A DNA stretch of 15,399 bases from Thermodesulfobacteriota bacterium (GCA_030024065.1 JASEIE010000044.1:1-15399); one strand, 5' to 3'. Counted from the stretch's first letter, positions 1 through 7,450 are shown. Notes: generated by a model not told the origin, from the sequence alone. Numbers and translations are program-made.

Positions 1-154
1 GCTTTGTCGGTTCCTGGTGCAAGCGGTGCAGCAGCCCTTCTGCGGTTCCCAGGTGTATGAGGACGACCGGCCGAGGCTTACCATTGATTCGTCTCGATTC
101 GACGATCTGCCAGTAGGTATGACCGCGGGAGACTTTCTTCTGGATGGTGGCCAT
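1..154 (-). CDS. IS1634/IS4-like transposase, N-terminal part (runs off left edge)
   Basis: Reading the minus strand from the ATG at 154 gives 51 codons with no stop, beginning MATIQKKVSRGHTYWQIVES and continuing with an RRINGKPRPVVL motif and then LGTAEGLLHRL. This matches the conserved start of IS1634-type DDE transposases (a DUF4277-like N-terminus, followed in the family by a DDE catalytic domain), as I remember the family. The catalytic domain lies beyond the left edge, so intactness cannot be judged. The plus-strand frame over the same bases has no recognisable family and is a shadow. There is no Shine-Dalgarno before the ATG; a promoter-like sequence sits immediately upstream. The protein would cut and paste its own element. 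Confidence rests on pattern recognition, not on an alignment. Confidence 0.75.
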   Translation of the reverse strand, partial: MATIQKKVSRGHTYWQIVESRRINGKPRPVVLIHLGTAEGLLHRLHQEPTK

Positions 155-162
155 GGTATCAG

Positions 163-190
163 TGTATACACATCGGTCACCATTTGTCAA
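163..190 (-). promoter_or_regulatory. Putative promoter of the transposase, close to the start codon
   Basis: On the minus strand a perfect -35 hexamer TTGACA (185-190) is followed after 16 bases by TATACA (163-168). Transcription would start around 155-157, which is at or within three bases of the ATG at 154. The mRNA would be leaderless or nearly so, which would also explain the missing ribosome binding site. It is a pattern match only. Confidence 0.45.
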
Positions 191-470
191 GAAAAATCTT
201 TTCGTCGGTTATGCGTTACTGCAGAGATGGAAAAGGGAAGGACAGCTTGAACAAAGCAGGTATACAATTAGTGGCGACAAGTGCGATATTCTCAAACCAA
301 AGAAGGTGGCCCGTCTTTAGGAGCAAAGACGATAGTGACAAGGGATATATTCAGTGTATACGCTTAAAAATTAGCTGGATGTCGTACGAACCAACTCTAT
401 CAACGCCAATAACGATTTTGCTAAAGATTTATGAGGAATAAATAGGAAAGTCACGCTAAGTTATCAAAAG
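191..470. other. Gene-poor stretch beside the insertion sequence
   Basis: I see no convincing gene here. An 85-codon plus-strand frame (184-441) has no ribosome binding site and no recognisable family, and I left it out. The 11-mer TCAGTGTATAC occurs at 351-361 and again at 159-169 beside the transposase start, and a further GTATAC lies at 258-263. The boundary of the insertion sequence must lie somewhere between the transposase start and this region, but I could not identify its terminal inverted repeat. Confidence 0.4.
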
Positions 471-506
471 AAAGCATGACCACTAAACTGGTTATGCTTT
501 TTTTTT
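471..506 (+). terminator. Strong rho-independent terminator
   Basis: A 12-bp stem (471-482 with 489-500, one G-T wobble) encloses the six-base loop CTAAAC and runs straight into a T tract ending at 506. It points in the plus direction, so some plus-strand transcript is expected to end here although no clear gene precedes it. It could also insulate the downstream operon from read-through out of the insertion-sequence region. Confidence 0.8.
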
Positions 507-516
507 ATAATATCTT

Positions 517-548
517 TTGACATCTCTCCCGATTTCCGTATATATAAT
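517..548 (+). promoter_or_regulatory. Sigma-70-type promoter for the solute-binding protein/kinase pair
   Basis: TTGACA (517-522) is followed after 18 bases by TATATA (541-546), overlapping TATAAT (543-548). It lies directly after the terminator at 471-506 and is the best promoter match before the gene at 749. A start near 553 would give a leader of about 195 bases that contains the palindromic repeat at 624-728. Confidence 0.5.
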
Positions 549-623
549 CTCTAAAACTGATTAATTTTTTAACCTAAATTGAGAGATTTTATCATCCATA
601 AAATCACCGAAAGGCTTCATCGA

Positions 624-728
624 TGTCATTTTGAATCCTGCCTGGTTGGGAGACGAGGAATCTATTGTGTAAATCGATTCTTTGAGATTCTTCGTTGTCC
701 CGCTTGACCGGAACTCCTCAGAATGACA
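624..728. repeat. REP-like imperfect palindrome
   Basis: The left end begins TGTCATTTTGAATCCTG and the right end finishes CTCAGAATGACA. Inside are inverted GAGGAATCT and AGATTCTTCG blocks. The arms are imperfect inverted copies of a pattern I know as a common intergenic repeat (TGTCATTCTGA...) in deltaproteobacterial and related genomes. In the leader of the solute-binding protein gene it would fold into a long hairpin. No second copy of this class was seen in the window. Confidence 0.6.
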
Positions 729-748
729 GTAGAGGGGAAGAATCGCTT

Positions 749-2362
749 ATGAAATTTTCAAAGATCATTTTTGTAATATTTTTCCTCTTTTGGTCTATTC
801 CCATTCTTACCAATGAGGCATCAGTGGAGAAGATTGTAAAAGAGGAGGAGAAGCCTGTTTTGGGTGGCACATACCGAAGGCCTCTTGAATTTAGCCCAAA
901 AACCCTCGATCCAGCCTTATCCATAGATACATATGCTGACACTGTGGGCCGACAGCTCTTCGATGGATTAGTTCAATTCGACAAAAACCTTAACGTCATT
1001 CCGGCCATCGCCAAATCTTGGAAGATTTCCTCAGATGGTCTCACCTATACCTTTTATCTGAGGGAGGGCGCTAAGTTCCATAACGGGAGAGAAGTGACTG
1101 CAGGTGACTTTGTTTACTCCTTTACCAGAATCATTGACCCCAAGAGTAAATCTCCGGCGACCCATTTACTGGAAAAAGTTTTAGGGGTTAATGAATTTCA
1201 AGATGGTAAAACTACTTATGTGGAAGGGCTTATATCTTTAGGCAAATATATTTTCGAAATAAAGTTATCAAGACCATTTTCACCCTTCATTTCTGTATTA
1301 GGAACCTGTTATTTCAAGGTCGTACCCAAAGAGGAAATTGAGAAATCTCTTTCGGTTTTCGCCAGAATGCCCATAGGAACAGGACCATTCAAGTTTGTTT
1401 CAATGAAAGAAGGAGAAGAGATTCTTCTTGAAGCCAATCCTGACTATTTCGAAGGCAGGCCTTATCTGGATAAGATCATCTTCAAGGTCTTTCATGGAAA
1501 TCCCCTTGAGGACATTTTCAAAAATTTTATGGATGGGAAATTAGAGGAAACCCGAATTCCATTTAAAGAATTTAGAGATCCCGCTAAATTGAAGAATTTC
1601 TACATTGCCAGAAAACCCATACTTTCCCTCCGGTTTTATGGCATGCAGATAAAAACAAAGCCTTTCGACAACAAAAAAGTGAGACAGGCGATCATCTGTG
1701 CAATTAATAAAGAACAGATCGATCGGGAAGCTTTCCAAGGCATGGATTCCATAACGGATCGGATCATTCCAATGGGAATGCCAGGTTCTTCTTCTGCCAA
1801 AAATCCGTACCCTTATAATCCAAAGCGGGCCAAAGAACTTTTGGCAGAAGCCGGTTACCCTGCGGGAAAAGGGATTCCTCCCATTGAGTTTTGGTCTGCC
1901 TCCCAAGCAGAGATGACTCAGAAAGAGTTGGAAATTGTAAAATCTAACCTCGAGAATATAGGGATCAACATTCAGGTTCAGTTTGAGACAAATTGGAAAA
2001 AATTTGAAGAGATGATGGTTTCATATAAGACTCCGATGTTTCGATATGCCTGGTATGCAGACTTTCCTGACCCAGACAATTTTCTCGGAATTCTTTTCCA
2101 TTCTAAATCTAAATACAATTACATGGCTTACCATAATCCCGAAGTAGATCGTCTTCTCGATAGAGCAAGGGTAGAGAGAGATTATCTGAAACGGATGGAG
2201 ATCTATCGAAAGGTTGAAGAGATCGTCTTGGAAGACGCGCCGATTGTTCCCACGATCAACCATCTATTTCAAATGGCATATCAGCCTTATGTCAGGGGCA
2301 TCGAGGTGAATGCCCTTGGCAATCCTTATATCCCGATGAAAAAAATCTGGTTAAAGAAATAG
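749..2362 (+). CDS. ABC-type oligopeptide solute-binding protein (SBP_bac_5 family), no permease nearby
   Basis: This 537-residue protein has a hydrophobic signal sequence (MKFSKIIFVIFFLFWSIPIL, residues 1-20) without a lipobox cysteine, so it should be exported to the periplasm in soluble form. The mature part has the OppA/DppA-type layout: an early LDPALSIDTYADTVGRQLFD block, the family hallmark GLTYTFYLREGAKFHNGRE (residues near 100), a GTGPFKF block, and the C-terminal lobe ending in a DAPIVPTINH motif. Such proteins bind peptides, nickel chelates or similar solutes and hand them to a permease. I chose the ATG at 749, with AGAGGGG 11 bases upstream and a good signal peptide, over an in-frame start at 695. 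No permease or ATPase gene lies beside it. The next gene, a histidine kinase, begins 27 bp after its stop. The family is certain; the ligand is unknown. Confidence 0.92.
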   Translation: MKFSKIIFVIFFLFWSIPILTNEASVEKIVKEEEKPVLGGTYRRPLEFSPKTLDPALSIDTYADTVGRQLFDGLVQFDKNLNVIPAIAKSWKISSDGLTYTFYLREGAKFHNGREVTAGDFVYSFTRIIDPKSKSPATHLLEKVLGVNEFQDGKTTYVEGLISLGKYIFEIKLSRPFSPFISVLGTCYFKVVPKEEIEKSLSVFARMPIGTGPFKFVSMKEGEEILLEANPDYFEGRPYLDKIIFKVFHGNPLEDIFKNFMDGKLEETRIPFKEFRDPAKLKNFYIARKPILSLRFYGMQIKTKPFDNKKVRQAIICAINKEQIDREAFQGMDSITDRIIPMGMPGSSSAKNPYPYNPKRAKELLAEAGYPAGKGIPPIEFWSASQAEMTQKELEIVKSNLENIGINIQVQFETNWKKFEEMMVSYKTPMFRYAWYADFPDPDNFLGILFHSKSKYNYMAYHNPEVDRLLDRARVERDYLKRMEIYRKVEEIVLEDAPIVPTINHLFQMAYQPYVRGIEVNALGNPYIPMKKIWLKK

Positions 2363-2389
2363 TCATTCATTTTGGACCTCCCAATTCAG

Positions 2390-4222
2390 ATGGATTCTGA
2401 AAAAGAACCCAAATCCATTCGCCTTCAAACACGACTCATCCTCTACTCCACTCTTCTCATCCTTTTTCTTATGGCCCTGGTCGTCGCCCTGGTGGAGAAG
2501 CGGCAGACCGAAACGATTCAGGAAGAAGCTAAGAAACGAGGGATGGCCATTGCCCGGAATTTAGCAGCGGTAAGCACCAACGCTCTTCTTACTTATAACT
2601 ATATTGTCCTCGGGCAGAGCGCGGAAAGGGTTGTCCTTGAAGCGGACATCCTCTACGTCATCATCCATGATAAAGAGGACAAAGTGGCTGCATACAGCCA
2701 GCATGATGAAAAACAGGGGTTGCTGCTGACAGATGAGGTGAGTAAGAAGGCCGTGTTGGCAAACAAACCTTTGATCCAGTCGGCGTTCCATGGTGAAAAG
2801 AGGATCCCAATCCTCGATATCTCCATCCCGGTTTACATCAAAGAGTCTCAGGAGAAGTGGGGGACCATCCGGATTGGCCTCTCGTTAGAGGGGATGTCCA
2901 GTCAGATTTTAAAGACTCGTCTCAACCTCCTCGTTCTGGGTATTTTCGCCATTGTTCTTGGAATCCTTGGATCGATTTTCTTCGCCAGGCGAATCACCCA
3001 ACCCATTTCCAATCTGGTGGGAACAACCATCGCCGCTGCAAAAGGAGATCTCGAGCAGGTCATAGACATTCATACCGGAGATGAAATCGAAGAACTGGGG
3101 AAAAACTTCAACCACATGATCCGGCAGATCCGTCTCCATCAAACCGAACTGGAGAACCGCCTTCGTGAGATTACCTCCCTCAAGGCCTATAATGATAACA
3201 TCCTTTCTTCGATGACCAATGGGCTGATCACCATCGATCTTGAAGAAAAGATCGTTACTCTCAATGAAATGGCTGAGCGCATTCTGGAAAAAAGAAGGGG
3301 AGAAATTGTGGGCCTTCCGTTGGAACGAGTTTTGGGTGAAGATCATCCTTTTTATCGGATGATGAGAGAGACATTATCCCGTGAAGAAGGAATTTTCCGT
3401 TCAGAAATGGAGTTGAAAAAAGATGAGGAAAGCCTCTGGCTGACGGCCAGCACTTCCTTGCTCACCGATGGGGAGGGCAAAAAAATTGGTGTCTTGGTGG
3501 TTTTTCAGGATATCACGGAGATCAAAGCCCTCGAGGAGGAACTCCGGCAGGCTGATCGGCTGGCTGCCCTGGGAACCCTCTCTGCAGGGTTAGCCCACGA
3601 GATCAAAAATCCCCTCTCGGCCATCAAGACCTTTGTCCAGCTCCTTCCCAAAAAGTTTGAAAACTTATCTTTTATGGAGAAATTCAATGTCACAGTCCCC
3701 CGGGAGATCGATAGGATCAATCAACTGGTGGAGGATTTATTGGAATTGACAAGGAGAAGAGTTCGGCCCTTCGTTTCTTTGGATGCGAACCGCTTGATTC
3801 TGCAGGTCATTGATCTTCACGGCGAGGAGATGAGAAAGAAACAGATCCATTTTGAAGACCATCTGGATAGAACCCTTCCTCCCATCGATGGCGACTCAGA
3901 GACGCTTTATCGGGCCTTCTCCAATCTGGCCATCAATGCGATTCAGGCGATGCCGAATGGTGGATCGCTGGTCATCTCCTCTGATCATGATCAAGCTTCC
4001 TCAATGGTCAAAATCATCTTCAGGGATACGGGGATTGGAATGGAAGAAGAGACATCGAAGAATCTCTTCAACCCGTTTTTCACAACAAAGGATAAAGGCG
4101 TTGGACTTGGAATGTCCCTCACCCGAAAGATTATTGAAGACCATCGTGGGACGATTGAAGTCACCAGCGAGAAAGGAAGAGGAACCACCTTCATTTTAAG
4201 GCTCCCTGTTGTAAAAGTTTAG
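2390..4222 (+). CDS. Membrane sensor histidine kinase: periplasmic sensor, HAMP, PAS, HisKA, HATPase
   Basis: Counting from the ATG at 2390 (610 aa), transmembrane helix 1 is at 13-35 and a periplasmic Cache-like sensor region at 36-177. Transmembrane helix 2 is at 178-199, HAMP at 200-252 and PAS at about 264-380. The HisKA domain carries the phospho-acceptor in LAHEIKNPLSAIK (His403). The ATPase has an N box with Asn512 and Asn516, DTGIG (546-550), an FFTTK F box and GVGLGMS (570-576). The overall build resembles NtrB/AtoS-type kinases. The start is uncertain because no strong ribosome binding site precedes either the ATG or the in-frame TTG at 2372. Its position right after the solute-binding protein suggests co-transcription and perhaps sensing of the same ligand. 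No cognate DNA-binding regulator follows directly; the receiver protein at 4487 is the nearest candidate. Confidence 0.92.
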   Translation: MDSEKEPKSIRLQTRLILYSTLLILFLMALVVALVEKRQTETIQEEAKKRGMAIARNLAAVSTNALLTYNYIVLGQSAERVVLEADILYVIIHDKEDKVAAYSQHDEKQGLLLTDEVSKKAVLANKPLIQSAFHGEKRIPILDISIPVYIKESQEKWGTIRIGLSLEGMSSQILKTRLNLLVLGIFAIVLGILGSIFFARRITQPISNLVGTTIAAAKGDLEQVIDIHTGDEIEELGKNFNHMIRQIRLHQTELENRLREITSLKAYNDNILSSMTNGLITIDLEEKIVTLNEMAERILEKRRGEIVGLPLERVLGEDHPFYRMMRETLSREEGIFRSEMELKKDEESLWLTASTSLLTDGEGKKIGVLVVFQDITEIKALEEELRQADRLAALGTLSAGLAHEIKNPLSAIKTFVQLLPKKFENLSFMEKFNVTVPREIDRINQLVEDLLELTRRRVRPFVSLDANRLILQVIDLHGEEMRKKQIHFEDHLDRTLPPIDGDSETLYRAFSNLAINAIQAMPNGGSLVISSDHDQASSMVKIIFRDTGIGMEEETSKNLFNPFFTTKDKGVGLGMSLTRKIIEDHRGTIEVTSEKGRGTTFILRLPVVKV

Positions 4223-4224
4223 AG

Positions 4225-4244
4225 TTGCCTATAAATATAGGCAA
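4225..4244 (+). other. Perfect hairpin just after the kinase stop codon
   Basis: TTGCCTAT and ATAGGCAA form an 8-bp perfect stem around the loop AAAT, beginning two bases after the stop codon. There is no T tract after it, so it is at best a weak terminator or a 3'-end stabiliser of the upstream mRNA. Confidence 0.45.
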
Positions 4245-4341
4245 TTGGAAAAGCCTTCCCTAAAAAACCTCCCATTATCTTACGAATCATAACTATACGA
4301 AATTTAATAGATTTTTATTTTTTTTCCAAAAAAAATCTAAT

Positions 4342-4357
4342 TGGCATTTTATTTGCT
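4342..4357 (+). promoter_or_regulatory. Sigma-54-type (-24/-12) promoter
   Basis: TGGCATTTTATTTGCT carries the -24 GG (4343-4344) and -12 GC (4355-4356) at exactly the spacing of the sigma-54 consensus TGGCAC-N5-TTGC, and matches TGGCA and TTGC fully. It lies in an A/T-rich stretch with long T and A runs (4311-4335), and the next gene downstream is the receiver protein at 4487. Transcription would start near 4369. No enhancer-binding activator is encoded in the window. Confidence 0.65.
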
Positions 4358-4408
4358 TATTTAAAAAATGACTTCTCTATATACCTCCCAACCCTCTTTT
4401 CTCCTTCT

Positions 4409-4440
4409 CCCCTGCCTGTCGTCCTTTCGGCATGCAGGGG
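4409..4440 (+). promoter_or_regulatory. Hairpin in the leader of the receiver/hybrid-kinase transcript
   Basis: CCCCTGC (4409-4415) pairs with GCAGGGG (4434-4440). After one mismatch the stem continues with five more pairs around the loop TCCTTT. It lies about 40 bases after the predicted sigma-54 start and 46 bases before the start codon. The outer arms resemble the CTGCC/GGCAG palindromes found elsewhere in the window (6744, 11148), so it may be a dispersed repeat rather than a dedicated control element. Confidence 0.5.
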
Positions 4441-4486
4441 ACCCAGATGGATGAGGGAGAGGAAATTTAATTTTTGGAGGAATATT

Positions 4487-4852
4487 ATGGACCAGTTTTC
4501 TAAACGCATTTTAGTGGTGGATGACGACCAGGGGATTTTAGATTCCTTCGAAGTGCTACTGGGCGATCGCTACGATCTGGTCAAGGCAGAAAACGGTTAC
4601 GAAGCCCTTCGGATTCTCGAGGCTGATCCGCCTCAGCTCATGTTTTTAGATATCAAAATGCCAGGTCTCAATGGAATGGATATCTTGAAGAAACTTAAAA
4701 CCGATCAGAAAGATTTGGAGATCGTCATTATCACGGCGAGCAACCAGGAGGGCGTAGAGGAAGAGGCCAAATCCCTTGGTGTCATCAGTTATCTCAAGAA
4801 GCCCCTGGACATCTTCGAGGTGGATAAGATTACAGCACAAGTTCTCGCCTGA
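4487..4852 (+). CDS. Single-domain response regulator (stand-alone receiver)
   Basis: The 121-residue protein is one CheY-like receiver with no output domain. It has the acidic cluster VVDDDQG (Asp12-14), the phospho-acceptor Asp55 in FLDIKMPG, the switch Thr83 in VIITAS, and the conserved lysine in YLKKP (104-105). I chose the ATG at 4487 because GGAGG lies six bases upstream; an in-frame ATG at 4451 would add 12 residues without a ribosome binding site. The hybrid kinase gene follows after 26 bp, so the two are probably one operon transcribed from the sigma-54-type promoter. It likely acts as a phosphate shuttle or as the receiver for one of the two neighbouring kinases, and cannot itself bind DNA. 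Confidence 0.93.
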   Translation: MDQFSKRILVVDDDQGILDSFEVLLGDRYDLVKAENGYEALRILEADPPQLMFLDIKMPGLNGMDILKKLKTDQKDLEIVIITASNQEGVEEEAKSLGVISYLKKPLDIFEVDKITAQVLA

Positions 4853-4878
4853 CATCATAGAGAGGGAAGGAGGACCAC

Positions 4879-6453
4879 TTGGAGAGAGTGAAGGGCGACA
4901 TCTCTGACCATTTGTTATCAAGAGAGACATTGCAGAAGAACGAAGAAAAATTTCGGGCAATCTTTGAGAGGGTGGCAGTTGGCATCGCCCTCAGCAATAT
5001 GGAGGGGCGAATTGTGGAGAGTAATCCCGCCCTGCAGAAAATGTTCGGGATGGGTGGCGAGGGACTTCGCTATAAGGTTTTAAACGAGTTTATTCACCCA
5101 GAGGATAGAACTACCGATCGAGATTTCTACCAGGAGATGGTTAAGGGGAAAAGGGATTATTATCAGATAGAGAGCCGCTATGTTCGCAAAGACGGCGGAA
5201 CAGTCTGGGGTCTCCAGAATGTCTCCATCGTCCGGAATGGTAAAGGAAGATTCCAGTTCACTATCCATATGATCGAAGACATCACAGAGAGGAAGCGACT
5301 GGAAACCCATTTTCTCCAATCCCAGAAGATGGAGACCCTGGGACGCCTGGCGGGAGGCATTGCCCATGATTTTAATAACATTTTGACCGTCATCAAAGGT
5401 TACAGCCAGCTCTCTCTTATTGAACTGCATAACGGCCACCCGTTAAGGGGAAACATTGAGGAGATCAATAAAGCTACGGAACGGGCAGAAGCCCTCACAC
5501 ATCAACTTCTCGCCTTCAGCCGTCGTCAGGTGATGGAGATGAAGGTCATTGATCTCAATCTTCTTATCAGAGACCTCGAGAAGATGCTCCGACGGGTCAT
5601 CGGGGAGGACATTGAGTTGAACACGGTTTTGGCCAAAGACCTTGGGAGGATTAAGACCGACCCAGGCCATATCGAACAGATGATGCTCAACTTGACGGTG
5701 AATGCCAGAGATGCAATGCCCGGAGGAGGAAAGCTCACGCTCGAGATCACCAATGTGGAAGTGAATGAAGACTATATCCGACACCATATCGGTGTGATGC
5801 CGGGGCGATATGTTATGATCTCGGTGAGCGATACGGGGTGTGGGATATCGCCGGAGGTCAGAGAGCGGATCTTCGAACCCTTCTTTACGACCAAAGGGAA
5901 AGAGAAGGGGACAGGTCTGGGTCTCTCCACGGTCTACGGGATTGTCAAACAGAGCGGAGGGAACATCTGGGTCTACAGTGAACCAGGCCAAGGAACAACA
6001 TTTAAAATCTATCTCCCGAGGGTGGATGAAGAGGTGGAATACCTTCCTGCTCGAGAGGAGGATGACCTCCTGCCAAAGGGAAACGAGACCGTGCTCTTTG
6101 TGGAGGATGACCCATCGGTGCGGGAATTGGCGGCTCGTGTTCTTCGGGAACAGGGATATAATGTGCTGGAGGCTACTGATGGGATTGAAGCCATGCACAT
6201 GGCCCGCAATTATATGAGAAAGAAGATTCATCTTTTGCTTACCGATATGGTGATGCCCCAGATGAGTGGCAATGAGTTGGTGGAACTATGCAAAACCCTT
6301 CATCCCGAAACGAAAATCCTCTATATCTCCGGTTATACGGATACCGCCATTACCCATCATGCCAAACTCAAGCCTGGAACCCCCTTTCTTCAAAAACCCT
6401 TCTCACCTATCGACCTTGCGAAGAAGGTACGAGATGTGCTGGACCAAAAATAA
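4879..6453 (+). CDS. Cytoplasmic PAS-hybrid histidine kinase with C-terminal receiver
   Basis: The 524-residue protein has no signal peptide or membrane helix. A PAS domain with a PAC-like tail (about 20-140, ending [10 protein letters not shown]) is followed by HisKA with His163 in [15 protein letters not shown]. The ATPase domain has an N box with Asn271 and Asn275, DTGCGI near 318, FFTTK, and [16 protein letters not shown] receiver domain fills about 403-523, with Asp456 in [12 protein letters not shown]. This is the common soluble hybrid kinase type in deltaproteobacteria. The start is a TTG at 4879, supported by AAGGAGG six bases upstream; an in-frame GTG at 4888 is spaced less well. It lies 26 bp after the stand-alone receiver. 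A signal detected by the PAS domain could pass His163 to Asp456 and then, through a histidine phosphotransfer protein not seen here, to another regulator. Confidence 0.93.
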   Translation: MERVKGDISDHLLSRETLQKNEEKFRAIFERVAVGIALSNMEGRIVESNPALQKMFGMGGEGLRYKVLNEFIHPEDRTTDRDFYQEMVKGKRDYYQIESRYVRKDGGTVWGLQNVSIVRNGKGRFQFTIHMIEDITERKRLETHFLQSQKMETLGRLAGGIAHDFNNILTVIKGYSQLSLIELHNGHPLRGNIEEINKATERAEALTHQLLAFSRRQVMEMKVIDLNLLIRDLEKMLRRVIGEDIELNTVLAKDLGRIKTDPGHIEQMMLNLTVNARDAMPGGGKLTLEITNVEVNEDYIRHHIGVMPGRYVMISVSDTGCGISPEVRERIFEPFFTTKGKEKGTGLGLSTVYGIVKQSGGNIWVYSEPGQGTTFKIYLPRVDEEVEYLPAREEDDLLPKGNETVLFVEDDPSVRELAARVLREQGYNVLEATDGIEAMHMARNYMRKKIHLLLTDMVMPQMSGNELVELCKTLHPETKILYISGYTDTAITHHAKLKPGTPFLQKPFSPIDLAKKVRDVLDQK

Positions 6454-6550
6454 ATTACTCCTCATTCTTTCCAACCTGCCTTGACGGACAGACCCATCTT
6501 TTTATATAGTGCTCCCAATGGTGTACAGAGCCCAATAATAGGGTTGGTTT

Positions 6551-6727
6551 ATGCCGGCGACTTATGCCCATTTGATGATCACGGATAAGGCGCTCGAACG
6601 ATTTGGGGCCAATCAGGATGTCGATCAGAAGTCAAAATTCATCCTTTACAAAGACCTGGGCAGAACCGTCACCCTTGTCGATTATCCCTATTGGAGGAAA
6701 GTGGAAAAAGTCCCCTGTGAGAGATGA
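6551..6727 (+). pseudogene. Remnant of a zinc-dependent phospholipase C-like N-terminus
   Basis: A 58-codon frame begins MPATYAHLMITDKALERF and later has LGRTVTLVDYPYWRK. From memory this resembles the N-terminus of bacterial zinc-dependent phospholipase C-like proteins (MPxxYAH with the histidine as zinc ligand, then LGxVxPDYPY). Those proteins are several hundred residues long, and here the frame stops after 58 codons. Only a poor GGTTGG-like site precedes the ATG. It is most likely a gene fragment; a genuine small protein is less likely. The similarity is inferred and unaligned. Confidence 0.4.
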
Positions 6728-6743
6728 TTCCTTTTCTATCTAA

Positions 6744-6809
6744 CTGCCTGTGGCAGGCAGGCTTTGCTAAAGGGAGAAATTTTTATCTCCTCCCTTTAAT
6801 AAAGGGAGG
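6744..6809. repeat. Two adjacent palindromic intergenic repeats
   Basis: CTGCCTG-TGG-CAGGCAG (6744-6760) is followed by CCTCCCTTT-AAT-AAAGGGAGG (6789-6809), a 9-bp perfect stem. Both are of the kind scattered between genes in deltaproteobacterial genomes; a related CTGCC palindrome is at 11148-11170. They lie just upstream of the gene at 6835. Confidence 0.6.
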
Positions 6810-6834
6810 CCGGGAGGGATTAAGAGTCTATACG

Positions 6835-7359
6835 ATGAAAGTCTTTATACATGCCTCCTTAATTTTTATAACCTTCCTGAGTTTCGTAGCAGACAGCCCT
6901 GCCCAGCCGTTATTTGAGGTGGAGAGGGAAGCCTTTTGCAGGGAGGTTCGAGACCACGAACCCGTTGATTCGCTGTCAGGGTTTGCAAAGATCAGGAAAG
7001 GAGGGGGTCTGTTTCTCTGGATGGAAATCAAAGCCGGGGAACGAGCCCTAACCATGCTCGAAGCAAAGGGAGAAATGCCCGTCTATCATGCCTGGGCCTC
7101 AGGGGTTGGGATAACCGATATGATTAACATTGGCATTACGAAAGAGAGGTGGTTGGAACAGGCCGATGCGATAAGAAGCGAAGTCAAAAAACGGGGCTTT
7201 TTTACCTGGAGGACCCAAAGTTTTAAGCGAAATTTTAGAGAAGGGGACTGGTATGTGTCGGTTCTCGATGCCAATAAAAGAACCGTTAAAAAAACCGGCT
7301 CTGGAGCCGAAGCCTTCCGTCCAGAAATTGTTGTAAAATTTGTTCCGGATCGTCAATAA
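6835..7359 (+). CDS. Secreted DUF2914-like protein
   Basis: The 174-residue protein starts with a clear signal peptide (MKVFIHASLIFITFLSFVAD, cleavage probably after SPAQ near residue 24). The rest fits the DUF2914 pattern as I know it: an N-terminal strand pair with LFLWMEI (59-65), then VYHAWASG (83-90), FFTWRTQSF (122-130) and GDWYVSVLDA (137-146), with conserved tryptophans at 63, 87, 125 and 139. DUF2914 has no established function; it is a small beta-rich extracytoplasmic domain. I prefer the ATG at 6835 because it opens the signal peptide. An in-frame start at 6724 would place repeat sequence in the protein. Its ribosome binding site is weak. Confidence 0.7.
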   Translation: MKVFIHASLIFITFLSFVADSPAQPLFEVEREAFCREVRDHEPVDSLSGFAKIRKGGGLFLWMEIKAGERALTMLEAKGEMPVYHAWASGVGITDMINIGITKERWLEQADAIRSEVKKRGFFTWRTQSFKRNFREGDWYVSVLDANKRTVKKTGSGAEAFRPEIVVKFVPDRQ

Positions 7360-7426
7360 TGTAGCGTCGGCATTTACTGCCAACGAAATGATTTTCAATT
7401 CGCCCTCAGTAAATGAGGGCGCTACA
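7360..7426. repeat. REP-like inverted repeat with TGTAGCG/CGCTACA ends
   Basis: TGTAGCGTCGGCATTTACTG at the left and CAGTAAATGAGGGCGCTACA at the right are imperfect inverted copies: both carry the TGTAGCG end and CATTTACTG, with mismatches between. The left arm touches the stop codon of the gene at 6835. The element lies 24 bases before the start of the gene at 7451 and would form a long hairpin in any read-through transcript. Confidence 0.65.
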
Positions 7427-7450
7427 TATTATTGAGGAGGTGGTAGAAAA

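Noticed and set aside
184..441. 85-codon plus-strand frame ending before the terminator at 471
   Set aside because: No ribosome binding site, no recognisable motif, and it overlaps the promoter region of the transposase; the terminator alone is not enough to call a gene.
749..2362. Lipoprotein signal on the solute-binding protein
   Set aside because: There is no cysteine in the first 40 residues, so no lipobox.
2909..3346. 145-codon minus-strand frame
   Set aside because: Antisense to the HAMP/PAS part of the kinase at 2390, with composition typical of a shadow frame.
4225..4244. Hairpin after the kinase as a rho-independent terminator
   Set aside because: The stem is perfect but no T tract follows, so I list it only as a hairpin.
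5443..6231. Long (262 codon) open frame on the minus strand
   Set aside because: It lies entirely antisense to the ATPase and receiver domains of the hybrid kinase, shows no family pattern and has no ribosome binding site; it is a shadow of the real gene.
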